From Arion vulgaris (lineage: Eukaryota; Mollusca; Gastropoda; Stylommatophora; Arionidae): a stretch of DNA of 64,000 nucleotides. Positions 1 to 10,325 of this stretch are shown piece after piece. Position 1 is the first letter of the stretch. Each line of letters opens with the position of its first letter. The stretch spans positions 39,506,789 through 39,570,788 of the forward strand of contig CM036768.1 in NCBI GenBank assembly GCA_020796225.1. Direction: 5' to 3'. Under the pieces are notes generated by a model. The model made no database searches, was not told the DNA's origin, and saw only the letters and a program-made list of their open reading frames with translations. A program made the position numbers and the translations under genes.

Positions 1-309
1 TGTTTTCTTGAGAAATATGATTAACGTTAAAACCGGCAGAGAAAAATAGGGCGCCATAAATGTAAATGAGGCGCCATATGTTTGACACAGGCGCCTGCTG
101 ACACCGCTTTTACAGACAGTGCTGTCCTAAAGCAACCTCATTTATAAATAATAAAGCCATCAGCGACCTGCCTTAGGCACTTACAGATGAAGTTTTAGAG
201 ATGAGACATCAACTGTTGTATTGACATCAAATGATATTGATCAATTCTCTAGAGGAAAGGCTTCAGGTTTAGAATAAATTAATGCTGAAGTAAATAAAGA
301 ATGATTGAA

Positions 310-656
310 AAATAATGAACATAAAATGGAACGAAATCAGAAGTGATGAAATCAGAGAAATGTTTGGTCAACCAGTAGTGACAACTGTTATAAGAAGGAG
401 AAGATGGAGATATGTTGGGTACACCTTGAGAAGAAATGATCAAAGAATATCAAAGCAGGCATTGGAAGTGGTATGCAAGAGTTCAAGAAAGAGAGGACGA
501 ACTAGGGTGAACGTGAAACGAACTTTACTGAGAGAGGCAAGAAATATCGGTCTCAGTTCCATGAAGGAAATTGAGCAGAGTTGCCCAGGATAGAGCGGTA
601 TGGATAAATTACTTGCAGGCCCTATGTAACGTTTAACGGTACGAGATACATTATTA
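310..656 (+). mobile_element. LINE type 1, 3'-terminal fragment with (ATT)n tail
   Basis: The open frame 315-593 encodes the C-terminal tail typical of many non-LTR retrotransposon reverse transcriptases: a basic IRRRRWRYVGYTLRRND segment (a W..GH.LR-like motif), then QALEV, then a KRGRTR-rich stretch. In another frame the tail continues to a D-R-x-x-W-like end near 590-620. The element ends in a short ATT run at 650-667, as expected for a LINE 3' end. A second copy of the same family lies at 29690-30460 and shares long stretches. 5' truncated and frame-broken; not a host gene. Confidence 0.75.
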
Positions 657-722
657 TTATTATTATACAGAAGGCGGAACAGTTCTATGAGATAAGATTC
701 TTATAATCTTTTAATAAATTCG

Positions 723-1932
723 CATAACTTCATGCACCGAATACATCGAAAGACAACCAATGCAGTGTTGGCATAACTTCATGCACCGAATACATCGAAA
801 GACAACAAATGCAGTGTTGGCATAACTTCATGCACCGAATACATTGAAGATAACAAATGCAGTGTTGGTATAACTCATGACCGAATACATCGAAAGACAA
901 CAAATGCAGTGTTGGCATAACTTCATGCACCGAATACATTGAAAGACAACAAATGCAGTGTTGGCATAACTTCATGCACCGAATACATCGAAAGACAACC
1001 AATGCAGTGTTGGCATAACTTCATGCACCGAATACATCGAAAGACAACCAATGCAGTGTTGGCATAACTTCATGCACCGAATACATCGAAAGACAATAAA
1101 TGCAGTGTTGGCATAACTTCATGCACCAAATACATCGAAAGACAACAAATGCAGTGTTGGCATAACTTCATGCACCGAATACATCGAAAGACAATAAATG
1201 CAGTGTTGGCATAACTTCATGCACCGAATACATCGAAAGACAACAAATGAAGTGTTGGCATAACTTCATGCACCGAATACATTGAAAGACAACCAATGCA
1301 GTGTTGGCATAACTTCATGCACCGAATACATCGAAAGACAATAAATGCAGTGTTGGCATAACTTCATGCACCAAATACATCGAAAGACAACAAATGAAGT
1401 GTTGGCATAACTTCATGCACCGAATACATCGAAAGACAACAAATGAAGTGTTGGCATAACTTCATGCACAATACATTGAAAGACAACCAATGCAGTGTTG
1501 GCACTCATGCACCGAATACATCGAAAGACAACCAATGCAGTGTTGGCATAACTTCATGCACCGAATACATTGAAAGACAACAAATGCAGTGTTGGCATAA
1601 CTTCATGCACCGAATACATCGAAAGATAACAAATGCAGTGTTGGTATAACTTCATGCACCGAATACATCGAAAGACAACAAATGCAGTGTTGGCATAACT
1701 TCATGCACCGAATACATTGAAAGACAACAAATGCAGTGTTGCATAACTTCATGCACCGAATACATCGAAAGATAACAAATGCAGTGTTGGCATAACTTCA
1801 AGCACCGAATACATCGAAAGACAACCAATGCAGTGTTGGCATAACTTCAAGCACCGAATACATCGAAAGACAACCAATGCAGTGTTGGCATAACTTCATG
1901 CACCGAATACATCGAAAGATAACAAATGCAGT
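723..1932. repeat. 49-bp minisatellite, about 25 copies
   Basis: The unit contains GAATACATCGAAAGACAAC and AATGCAGTGTTGGCATAAC, 49 bp in total, with single-base variants (CATCG/CATTG, AACAAATG/AACCAATG). The array passes directly into LINE sequence at about 1925-1985. Read on the plus strand the unit gives IERQQMQCWHNFMH, which resembles the LINE segment IERQQ.KWFGHLIRM. The ORFs here are by-products of the repeat. Confidence 0.95.
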
Positions 1933-1990
1933 GGTTTGGACATTTAATTAGAATGAAATACAACCAATTCATGAAATCATGAGGAATGTA
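1925..1990 (+). mobile_element. LINE type 1 fragment at array edge
   Basis: The bases just after the array translate as QMQWFGHLIRMKYNQFMKS, matching the WFGHLIRM motif of the LINE C-terminal tail. It looks like the intact continuation of the sequence from which the 49-bp repeat was amplified. Confidence 0.6.
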
Positions 1991-2084
1991 AAGACGATGC
2001 CAACTATGTGAATTACGACCCTCTCACTATAGGCGGCAATTCATACAGAGCTTAGATATGCAGATGAATAGTATTATTATCCAC

Positions 2085-2428
2085 CAGCAAAGAAGGTTTG
2101 GAAAACCTAATCATGACGACCGAAACATAGTGAAGACCAACATCTATATTTGAATCACAAAAAACAAAATCATGTCAACTGACAAAGCAAAGGCTCACCT
2201 AACATCCAAGTAAACAATGAAGAACTCCAATGTGTAGAGAGCTACGAATATCTGGGCTCAATAATTAACAATAACGGTGACTGCTCCAGAGAAATCTCAA
2301 GAAGATTAATATAATCAAAAAGTTAAACACAATGAAGAACATGTGGCAAAGCACCAGCAAAATATTAAAATTAAAAATATTGAGAGCATGCATTTTCCCA
2401 GTGGCTACTTATGGTTGTGAAATATGGC
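2085..2428 (+). mobile_element. LINE type 1, RT C-terminal fragment
   Basis: Broken frames encode NNEELQCVESYEYLGSIINN, then a basic linker, then LKILRACIFPVATYGCEIW. The order EYLGS then LRACIFPVATYGCE is the conserved region downstream of the RT core in this LINE type (compare 54600-55690 of this window). Stops interrupt it, and it ends abruptly at 2428 against SINE fragments. Confidence 0.75.
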
Positions 2429-2460
2429 CCCAAATTTGGGCCCAGTAACCACTCGGGCGC
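2429..2460 (-). mobile_element. SINE-E 5'-end fragment
   Basis: A short stretch contains the minus-strand head of SINE-E (ACCACTCGGGCG preceded by AAATTTGGGCCCA), the same as the head of the complete copy at 46425-46681. It is fused directly to a SINE-B fragment. Confidence 0.5.
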
Positions 2461-2600
2461 CATTGCTTTCTGAACAGTGATGTTTACTTTTACCTTTGTA
2501 AAAATCCCACGGAAACTAATTTGCTTCAAATTCACCGTGGGGTTTGAACCAGGTACGCTTGGTCTGTGATCAAGCTCACTAGCGCTTGAGCTACAACGCT
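2461..2600 (-). mobile_element. SINE-B (tRNA-derived), 5' two thirds
   Basis: The minus strand carries a pol III-like B box (GGTTTGAACC on the plus strand) and the SINE-B core CATTGCTTTCTGAAC. The tRNA-like head ends near TTGAGCTACAACGCTC. The 3' tail found in other copies (AAGGATATGC) is missing. Confidence 0.65.
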
Positions 2601-2814
2601 CAAAGTGTCAATAGTTAACATAGGAAACTATTATCCAACATGTGATTTTATTACACACATTATGTTTGGGGATTATTTAATTTGATACGGTTGTATTTAA
2701 GTGTGAAAATTATGAAAATTACAGCACGTTAATTCAATGAAACTAGTAGGGTATCTTTGTCAATTGGATGATCTTCATTGCAATGCTGGTGCTACAAACA
2801 TATATTAATATGTC

Positions 2815-2817
<3 letters not shown>

Positions 2818-2884
<67 letters not shown>
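2818..2884. repeat. (AT)n microsatellite
   Basis: A pure AT dinucleotide run of about 66 bp directly abuts the hAT MITE that starts at 2886. Confidence 0.98.
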
Positions 2885-2885
<1 letters not shown>

Positions 2886-2887
<2 letters not shown>

Positions 2888-3043
2888 GTGAGCTCTGTAG
2901 TTTTGTTGGTAGGGTCAGACATTTTTTCCCGGATAAATCATGGTTTTGGTTGCTATACTTTAATTTATAAAATAATAAATACACGTTATACATTATTTTT
3001 GGTGAGACCTGGCCCCACTGGCCCTTAATGACGAGCCGCCACT
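2886..3043 (-). mobile_element. hAT MITE family 1, copy 1
   Basis: The right end ends in ACGAGCCGCCACT. The interior shares TAAAATAATAAATACACGTTA with the copy at 49970-50133. The left terminus starts CAGTGAGCTC and is diverged. Flanks TATATATG and TATATGTG fit an imperfect 8-bp target duplication inside an AT microsatellite. Confidence 0.7.
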
Positions 3044-3044
3044 A

Positions 3045-3160
3045 TATATGTGAACTTGTTTGTCTTAACAGATGGTTAATTGGCAAGTGTTTTACTGTGA
3101 CATCCTCTGAGTTTGGACTTATCTTTCAGATCATCCCAAATATCTTACGAAAATATTCAA
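3045..3160. other. Unassigned short spacer
   Basis: AT-rich sequence with no recognisable element or coding signal. Confidence 0.5.
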
Positions 3161-3164
3161 AAAA

Positions 3165-3864
3165 GGGTGGAGACTGCAGTAAAACTTGGAAAAATAGGTA
3201 AAAACGTAAACACAAAGTACTACAGTTTACAAAATACAGAAATAGTGACGATAAACAGCAACGTTTCGACCAAAAAGGGCCCTTTTTCACAAACAATACA
3301 ACAAGAATGACGAATTTCGAGGAACACTACAAATGGACGATTACATGTGGAAACATAAACCTATCTGATGAAAATCTGGGAATAAAACGAACAACGAAAT
3401 GAGTGCAACACAAAAACGAAAGTGGAAAAGAGAGGAACAATAAACAATATAGTGGATAAATGACACATATATGGAGCAAACACACATATAGATAACAAGG
3501 CACGAGATAGACAGTACTAAGAAGCATAGGAATGTAATGCGTTGAGTCCAAGAGGTCGCAAAGTGCCATAGAATGAAATAAAACGGTTCTCCAGGGCGAA
3601 TCGACTGCGATCATCGGAGGAACTATGAGGGTGGAAAGTTAAGATAAGTTTAACCCTGTCAGACTTGGGGATTCTAAGTATGTGAGAGAGGGCCTCCTGG
3701 CGAGCAATTAGCTGAACCCGATGCATGGCAGATGTAAGCACATTCTCCGGGTATAGGCGCTGGCGGAAGAAATCAAGCATCTCGCAGGCTCTATCAAGAA
3801 AATCGTCGTCCTCGCTGCAGAGGCGACGAAGGCGTAAGTTGAGAGAAGGTAAAGAGTCACGCAT
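3165..3864 (-). mobile_element. Penelope-like element, minus-strand arm of inverted pair
   Basis: The minus-strand frame 3517-3864 encodes a segment containing FFRQRLYPENVL and VKLILTFHPHSS, which resembles the region after the RT core of Penelope-like elements. It then jumps directly to SDDRSRFALENRFISFYGTL, the sequence that follows the GIY-YIG domain in the plus arm. The stretch holding GIY-YIG is therefore deleted here. The 3' untranslated part carries the family signature CAACGTTTCGACC (plus-strand view). Roughly 410 bp are the reverse complement of 4335-4745. Confidence 0.75.
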
Positions 3865-3869
3865 AGTTC

Positions 3870-4770
3870 CCTGGTGAAAAAGGTCTTATTCCATCATCTC
3901 CTATTCTTCAGTCTGATCCTGAGACACGTTCAGTCTTCCAACACTATCCTTTGGTGGCGTACAGACGGGACAGAAGCCTCAAGGATTTGTTGGTACACAG
4001 TCGCCTCAAGCCTAACATCCAGAGTCACTTTGGCACCATCAATGTGGCCGTCGGCGCTTAATACATGTGCATATGTAATACAGACCCGTACTGTCTCTTT
4101 TCAAAAGCTACCTATACCATTCAAGACAGTTTCACGTGTGAGTCCCGCAATCATCTATGCTATCACCTGCAAACGATGCCATAAGGCCTATATTGGTGAA
4201 ACCGGTAAGAGGCTCAGTGACCGATTCGCCCAACACTTACGCGATATTCGCCAATGCTCTGTGACTCATGTGGCCACTCATTTCAATGATACTGGCCATT
4301 CAGGAGTTGACGATGTCAGGTCACAGCCATCCGATCATGTTCCTCCGATGATCGCAGTCGATTCGCCCTGGAGAACCGTTTTATTTCATTCTATGGCACT
4401 TTGCGACCTCTTGGACTCAACGCATTACATTCCTATGCTTCTTAGTACTGTCTTATCTCGTGCCTTGTTATCTATATGTGTGTTTGCTCCATATATGTGT
4501 CATTTATCCACTATATTGTTTATTGTTCCTCTCTTTTTCCACTTTCGGTTTTTGTGTTGCACTCATTTCGTTGTTCGTTTTTATTCCCAGATTTTCATCA
4601 GATAGGTTTATGTTTCCACATGTAATCGTCCATTTGTAGTGTTCCTCGAAATTCGTCATTCCTGTTGTATTGTTTGCTTGATAAAGGCCTTTTGGTCGAA
4701 ACGTTGCTGTTTATCGTCACTGTTTATGTATTTTGTAAAACTGTAGTACTTTGTTTTTACGTGTTTACCT
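3870..4770 (+). mobile_element. Penelope-like element, plus-strand arm with GIY-YIG endonuclease remnant
   Basis: The frame 3874-4605 contains AIIYAITCKRCHKAYIGETG followed by KRLSDRF and QHLRDI, the GIY-YIG nuclease core (Y.I..Y..Y.G.T..L..R). In intact Penelope-like elements this domain follows a telomerase-related RT and nicks target DNA. Upstream, another frame gives LVAYRRDRSLKDLL, a conserved pre-GIY-YIG motif, so there is at least one frameshift between them. The 3' tail has GGTCGAAACGTTGCTG. It is 5' truncated and non-functional as it stands. Confidence 0.8.
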
Positions 4771-5198
4771 ATTAAAAATATTCAGTACCTTTGCGAAATG
4801 TTGTTCACATAACGTGATCACCAGCAGTTTTGTTCTCCATTTGTTGGAACCAATAGAACATTGTTTTTATTGATGCCTTGCAAATATCTTTATATCTGAG
4901 CAGTGATGTGCCTTAGAGTCTCTATTCTTCCGAAAGTTCACCGAACAACACTTGTTGGGGTATGTGACTATTGTCCGTTCTTCTCACATGCCCCAACCAT
5001 CTTAGTCTTCTACTGCTGAGCATGCCCATGATGGAAGACACGTTTGCATGTTACAGTACTTCAGAGTTGGTTATCTTATCGTACCACCTGATGTTACCCA
5101 TCTTAGTCGTCTACTGCTGAGCATGCCCATGATGGAAGACACGTTTGAATGTTGCAATACTTCAGAGTTGGTTATCTTATCGTACCACCTGATGTTCA
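4771..5198 (-). mobile_element. LINE type 1 C-terminal fragment with 101-bp duplication
   Basis: The minus strand encodes RRLRWLGHVRRTDNSHIPQQ followed by VLFGELSE, matching the conserved tail RLRWLGHV.RM....P...L.GEL of this LINE type. About 101 bp of it is tandemly duplicated (4998-5098 and 5099-5199, both starting CATCTTAGTC). Confidence 0.7.
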
Positions 5199-5340
5199 TA
5201 ATCTTGCGGAGGCATCGAAAGTGACAGATGTTATTGGTTATTGGTTAATAAACTGACGTCATTGCACTCCGGCAGACCCATAGGTGCTCAGTCTCCCCAA
5301 ACAGATACCGAAAAGCATGTATATTGATGGTTCCTAATTT
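5199..5340 (-). mobile_element. LINE type 2 3'-end fragment
   Basis: Shares GCACTCCGG, CAGACCCATA and AACAGATA spaced as in the longer type 2 copy at 8403-8790, on the same strand. Only the 3' zinc-knuckle-side end survives. Confidence 0.6.
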
Positions 5341-5405
5341 TCTTGTCTGAATCTGCTGGAGGACCAGTCAACGGTGCACGAACCCCGTAGCACCGGCTTT
5401 ATTTC
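5341..5405 (-). mobile_element. SINE-C 3' fragment
   Basis: GGTGCACGAACCCCGTAGCA matches, as reverse complement, the 3' region of SINE-C at 15042-15500 (TGCTACGGGAGTTTGTGCAC). Confidence 0.5.
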
Positions 5406-5544
5406 TGTCAATGGATATATCAGATAATAGTTCAGACATTGTCTAATATCCAGTGATAGAGGCAGATGTTACTTCTTCTCTCATATACATACAACATAAA
5501 CATTAAAAAAGTAAAGGAACCCTTTCATACCTCGTGGTATATAG

Positions 5545-5785
5545 GTCAATACAGTGTTAGGCCTGTATTTTTCATTGACCGTCGGCACACGATGGGTGAT
5601 GTGGTCAGCATCACGCCGGCCGCCTTTACTTTCCCAGGCATGTCTGGTACCCAGTTGAGGCTGGGTCGACCTGAGAGCCGTCGTGGTCGGGATTCCACGC
5701 GCATTGCGGGAGCTGAACCCAGACCACCAGCCCTGCGAAGCGAGTTCACTAACAACTACGCTACAGCGGCTTTCAACATAAACAT
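5545..5785 (-). mobile_element. SINE-F (tRNA-like head, GC-rich), single copy
   Basis: A GC-rich block in AT-rich surroundings. On the minus strand it begins with a tRNA-like segment (plus-strand view: B-box-like near AGCTGAACCCAGACC and A-box-like near CTACGCTACAGCGG), then a body with GATGTGGTCAGCATCACGC. The two overlapping ORFs here are shadows. Single copy in the window, so the SINE call rests on architecture only. Confidence 0.5.
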
Positions 5786-6085
5786 AATTACATATAAATA
5801 AACATATTTTTTTTTAAAACAAACAAAATCATTTAAAAAAAAAAAAAATCTAAAGATGAATGTTCTGAAAGAGAAGAAACATACTTAGAATCAAATATAT
5901 TGAATGAATAAGTTTGTTGTTTAACCCTTTACATCACAAACCATCACCTCTTTCCCCAGCTTAATATGAAGATGATGATGATGATGTTGTTCTCCAGTAT
6001 GAAAATAACACAACAAGTAATAAGAACAAAGAACAAAAACTTTGAAAATCTCCAGAATCATGAGATCACTACAGACAGATATCAT
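5786..6085. other. Unassigned AT-rich spacer
   Basis: Contains poly-A/T runs and a short (GAT)n at about 5967-5987. I see no coding signal. Confidence 0.5.
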
Positions 6086-6275
6086 CATTAGGTGTCATGC
6101 CGGCTGGCGTAGGCAATCATGGATCTCCACAAATCTCCGTTCCTGGTGTTTGCTATCATCTCAGATGTTGACGCTCGTCCGTGCCATACAGTCAGGCTAT
6201 CAACAATGTTCTCTCTCTGTCTTAATCTGTCCCATCTCACCTCAATTTTACCTGTTGTCACAATGTGTCTCCCAA
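6086..6275 (-). mobile_element. LINE C-terminal fragment (tentative)
   Basis: The minus strand reads RWDRLRQRENIVDSLTVWHG followed by NTRNGDLWRSMIAYASRHDT, resembling the DR..WR-type terminus of LINE polyproteins. There is no neighbouring RT motif, so the assignment is weak. Confidence 0.4.
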
Positions 6276-6529
6276 ACAGACACACACTTGAAATACTATC
6301 ACCAACAAATATAACAAAGTCAAATAAAATAACCCACAAGTTTCTATTACGAATATTCAATATTAACATTATGATGAAAAACACCCATTAACTAAAGCTG
6401 TAGTGTACGGCCACAGACTGCCTAACATACGGGTATAATAATATATATTCAGTTATTGTAAATGTGATCCTAACCAACTGATATCATGAAACACATAAAT
6501 ATCGAAAGTTAATATTTTAAGTGTGTCAA

Positions 6530-6785
6530 TATAGATGGAGACTGCAGACAAACTAAGTAGAATGGCGAAACACGTAATAACAAAGTACTGTAGTTTTACA
6601 AAATACAAAAACAATGACAATACACAGCAACGTTTCGACCAAAGGCCTTTATCAAGCAAACGATACAACAAAAGTAACGAATGTCACAGAGCACTACGTA
6701 TAGACTTTGACAAAGATATTACAGCGGTAAAAAATGAATGAAAATATGTGACTAAAAACGAATAATGTATTTCTATACTTCTTCT
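6530..6785 (-). mobile_element. Penelope-like 3' tail, minus arm of second inverted pair
   Basis: Shares CAACGTTTCGACC, AAAGGCCTTTATCAAGCAA and ACAAAGTACTGTAGTTTTAC with the other Penelope tails here, in minus orientation. It carries no coding region. It faces the plus arm at 7150-7715 across a minisatellite. Confidence 0.75.
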
Positions 6786-7155
6786 TCATATGCTTCTTAG
6801 TTTCTATGATATATTCATATGCTTCTTAGCTATTATGCTATATTCATATGCTTCTTAGCTATTATGCTATATTCATATGCTTCTTAGCTCCTATGCTATA
6901 TTCATATGCTTCTTAGCTATTATGCTATATTCATATGCTTCTTAGCTTCTATGATATATTTATATGCTTCTTAGTTTCTATGATATATTCATATGCTTCT
7001 TAGCTATTATGCTATATTCATATGCTTCTTAGCTCCTATGCTATATTCATATGCTTCTTATCTATTATGCTATATTCATATGCTTCTTAGTTTCTATGCT
7101 ATATTCATATGCTTCTTAGTTTCTATGATATATTCATATGCTTCTTAGTACTTTC
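6775..7155. repeat. About 29-bp minisatellite derived from Penelope 3' sequence
   Basis: The repeated motif is ATGCTTCTTAG with CTATTATGCTATATTC, about 13 copies with CTATTA/CTCCTA/TTTCTA variants. The core GCTTCTTAGTACT is present once in the non-amplified Penelope sequence at 4437-4450, so the array was seeded inside the element. Confidence 0.85.
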
Positions 7156-7715
7156 TCTTCTCATGCTTTATATTTTTTTTTATAGATGTTATATGGTGGC
7201 GTCTGTTAACTTGGTCTATTAATCCCGACGTTCTGAGTTCGAATCACGCTGCAGACAATTTGGTTGCAAAATTGTTTCGTGGATTTTTACAAAAGGACGA
7301 TGTTCATCCGTTCAGAAAGCAATGGCAATCTACTGATGCCTAGAAAAATCACAAACAGCGTTAAAAGCTGGGGTTGATTCGCAAAGTCCTGTAAAGGATA
7401 TGCAATTAACTTTTTTAGATGTTAGATGAGTCATATATTTACTTGATATTTTATTGTTTCTCTTCTTTTTCCACTTCTAGTTTTTCTGTATTTATTTCGT
7501 TATTCGTTTTTAGTCACATATTTTCATTCATTTTTTACCGTTAATATCTTTGTCAAAGTCTATATGTAGTGTTCTGTGACATTCGTTACTTCTGTTGTAT
7601 TATTTACTTGATAAAGGCCTTTCTGGTCGAAACGTTGCTGTGTATTGTCATTGTTTTTGTATTTTGTAAAACTACAGTACTTTGTTATTACGTGTTTCGC
7701 TATTTTAAGTGTGCA
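7150..7715 (+). mobile_element. Penelope-like 3' region, plus arm, split by a SINE-B
   Basis: Starts at CTTCTTAGTACT after the array, is interrupted by SINE-B (7195-7415), and resumes with TTTTCCACTTCTAGTTTTT-like untranslated sequence and the tail TTGATAAAGGCC / GGTCGAAACGTTGCTG. Matches 4440-4760 of this window. Confidence 0.75.
7195..7415 (+). mobile_element. SINE-B, nearly complete
   Basis: tRNA-like head GGTGGCGTCTGTTAACTTGG with B box GAGTTCGAATC, then the family core TTCAGAAAGCAATGGCAA, CCTAGAAAAATCACA and the tail TGTAAAGGATATGC. Inserted inside the Penelope plus arm, so it is younger than that arm. Confidence 0.8.
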
Positions 7716-7835
7716 ATATTAAGGTTGACTACTCCTGACGCCGGCCAACTTGCACAGAACAGAGAGATTTTCAGGACTGCTGTCATGGGGGTCAAGTTCC
7801 AGTAAGAACAAGCTACTTGATGATGATGATGACGA
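7716..7835 (+). mobile_element. LINE type 1 extreme 3' end with (GAT)n tail
   Basis: Encodes AQNREIFRTAVMGVKFQ followed by CAAGCTACTTGATGATGATG. The same ending (CAAGCTATTTGATGATG) closes the LINE at 54600-55690, which identifies it. Confidence 0.65.
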
Positions 7836-7914
7836 ATGTTTATTTGGTTGAAATAATTATATCTTAGTCTTAACCCTGCTACATATATTTTGCTAGATCA
7901 ATTTTCTACTTTTT

Positions 7915-8262
7915 CTTTAAGGTTTCCTCTGTAATGGGAGGTCCACGTGGCTAAATACTCAAGCCGTTTTTCTTGAGTTCTGAAAGTTTGGGATTCGAAT
8001 CGGGACCGCATCGTTCGGTTCCCAATTGCATTTTGTTTCCACGGAGAGCATGTGACTAATGTCGCAGCTATGGCGTTTCGTGTTTTATACAATACTCTCA
8101 ATAGATGACCTGCCACATCATCTGCCAAAAGTGTTGCACAACAGCACGAACTTCGAAGCTCCAGCAACATTAAAGATATCTTCAGAAAGAAACATGCACC
8201 CGCGAACCGAACGACGTAGTCTGGATTCAAAGCCAAAACCTTTAGAATGTCAAATAATAATA
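7915..8262. mobile_element. SINE-D inverted pair
   Basis: 7915-8075 is a plus-strand tRNA-like head (A-box region GTGGCTAAATACTC, B box GGGATTCGAATCGGG). 8090-8262 is a minus-strand copy with the family body GTTGCACAACAGCACGAAC and the reverse complement of the B box. The two face each other, tail to tail. Confidence 0.65.
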
Positions 8263-8402
8263 GTCCATCACAAGCAACGATGACAGCAGCTTCAATTAAA
8301 CTTGTACTGTTTCGTCACCTTTATTTTTGTGTAGTAGCAAATGTCGATTTCAATAAATATTTATAACAACATGGTGACACATACACATGTGTACTGGTTA
8401 CT

Positions 8403-8790
8403 GGTCATTTGTTAATAAACTGTCGTCATGGCACTCCGGGCAGACCCATATGTGCTCATTCTCTCCCAACAGATATCGAAGAGTATGCACACTGATGGTT
8501 TCTGTGGTTCGTTGTTAAACACACTCCTCACTCTGCCCTTCAGGTATACAGTTCTACTTGTACAACGGGTAACTTCAAACTGATTAAATCGCTTGATCGA
8601 TTCAACATCTACTTTAGTGTCTTCATCCAATAGACAGTCCTGAAGGGACCGAAGAACATCCCCCTTATCTATCTTCAACTTCCCAACAATCGATGCTGTT
8701 GATGCAAGCATGTCCGCTCTCTCATTACCGCAAACACCCGCATACCAAGGACAGTAGATCCACGTATAGTAACATAACAAAAGTACACAT
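8403..8790 (-). mobile_element. LINE type 2, RNase H C-terminus to 3' end
   Basis: The minus-strand frame 8412-8816 includes WIYCPWYAGVCGNERADMLA, the PGHxGVxGNExADxLA signature around the last catalytic aspartate of LINE RNase H domains (I/Jockey-like groups). About 100 residues and a degenerate C..C pattern follow. 5' truncated; the H of PGH is lost (PWYAG). Confidence 0.75.
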
Positions 8791-9585
8791 TCATAGTAAC
8801 TTAGAAACACATACAAATTTATAGTAAAGCAACAACAAGGTATACCACTTATAGAAGAACAAAAAAAAACAAATCAACAAGATACATGTATACCTATTAT
8901 GCAGGTCTTGTAAAAAGAATCCCAATGAGACAGCACTAGAGGAATTCTGTTTGGTCTAAGTGGCGGAGATCCTGACCCTGGCGTTTGTTGGGCACGTGAT
9001 TTGACGTGTGTATGTAACTCAGTGGCCATATCAACATAGAACAACAACTATATATGTCATGCTATCTGGTCCAGTTAACGGAGCATCTTCACCTTTAACA
9101 CATCAGCTTATCGTATTAAACTCTGCTTAAACAGTCGTCGGTTAATATTTCTCTAGAAAAGGTAAGTTTATTTTAAGAACTATATGGCATTTATAGTAAA
9201 TCGAAATCTTTTCCAGTGACATGATAGCAGTGAGCTGGGTTCTTGTACCAGTCAGTATACAACATTGGTTATACACAATACTGTTAAGTTTTCTAGCAAC
9301 ATCGCCGGAGCTAACATGTAAGGGCACTAAAGCTGACACTTTAAGTTAAAGAGACCGAGCAGATATTGGACTATGCGTGCATAAACATCTTCTGTTCTAT
9401 TCAGTTTCTTCTATTATATTTCACAACTGATTAATATTTGATAGAAGAAGATTATAATTGTGTTTCTTCGTCTTCTTGAAATATCTGGCGGTACCTAGGC
9501 TCTTGCCCATCAGCTCAATCATATCTAATGCATATATAAAGTCTAAAAAAGGGTGGGGTGGGGGTGGGGAGGAGGGGGTCTAAAG
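8791..9585. other. Unassigned non-coding sequence
   Basis: No repeat family of this window and no convincing coding segment. Contains a short G-rich run at about 9549-9578. Confidence 0.45.
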
Positions 9586-9589
9586 GTGA

Positions 9590-9835
9590 ATGGTTGACTT
9601 CATTGCACCGGTTAACCCATACGGCTCGGTTACACTTTGCAGTATTGGCAAGCCGCTGCCTGACGAAAGTACTACACAAATAATGGACTCCACAGCTTCA
9701 TCATCAACACTAAGAAGAAATTTCCTGAAATAAATGCACTCTTGAATCAACTAATGCGGTCCAGTTTCGAACCCACGAATTTCAAAACGCAAAGCAAACT
9801 TCTTATTCACCTCGCCACAGAGATCGCCTCCGCCC
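9590..9835 (-). mobile_element. SINE-D copy
   Basis: Carries the family 3' end GACTTCATTGCACCGG, a central GTACTACACAAA and the minus-strand B box GTTTCGAACCC, ending in a tRNA-like head CACCTCGCCACAGAGATCGC. Diverged from the others. Confidence 0.65.
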
Positions 9836-10325
9836 CACCCCTTCTAATTTCTATTTGCAAGTGTATGTTAGTTTCATTTATCCGGCCTTGAAGTACAGTA
9901 GAACCCACTTATCTCGACCTCGGTTAACTCGCCAACCCTATTAAGTCGACGCTTTTGAAGTGGAACCTCCAAATTCTCTCTTTGTCTTAGCATTTTCTCA
10001 TCAGATATCTCGATTCTTTTATGTCGCGAACCCTAATATCTCGAGCACAAAAGAGGGCCAAATTTGCCACTTAACGTTGGTTATCTCGATCCCCATGACC
10101 ATGGGTGTTAACTTATGCTACAGTAATATATACAGTCCAATATTGGCAGATGTTGACTCATGTAAGTTTCTTTCGTGGGAATGAAGATCCCATTTTGCAA
10201 GAACACGGTATTTTGATTTTTTAATTTACCGTACTTGGTTCACTGCGCATGTGCTGAGTTCACGTGAGTTCCTTGTCTGAAGGATAATATGCTGTAGCTA
10301 TTCTGTTTATTTTTCCATTCTAAAA

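Noticed and set aside
3165..4770. Two independent host genes with a GIY-YIG nuclease (SLX1-like)
   Set aside because: The Penelope 3' tail and pre-GIY-YIG motifs, frameshifts and inverted duplication show a retroelement.
8059..8283. 74-residue plus-strand ORF
   Set aside because: Falls within the SINE-D inverted pair.
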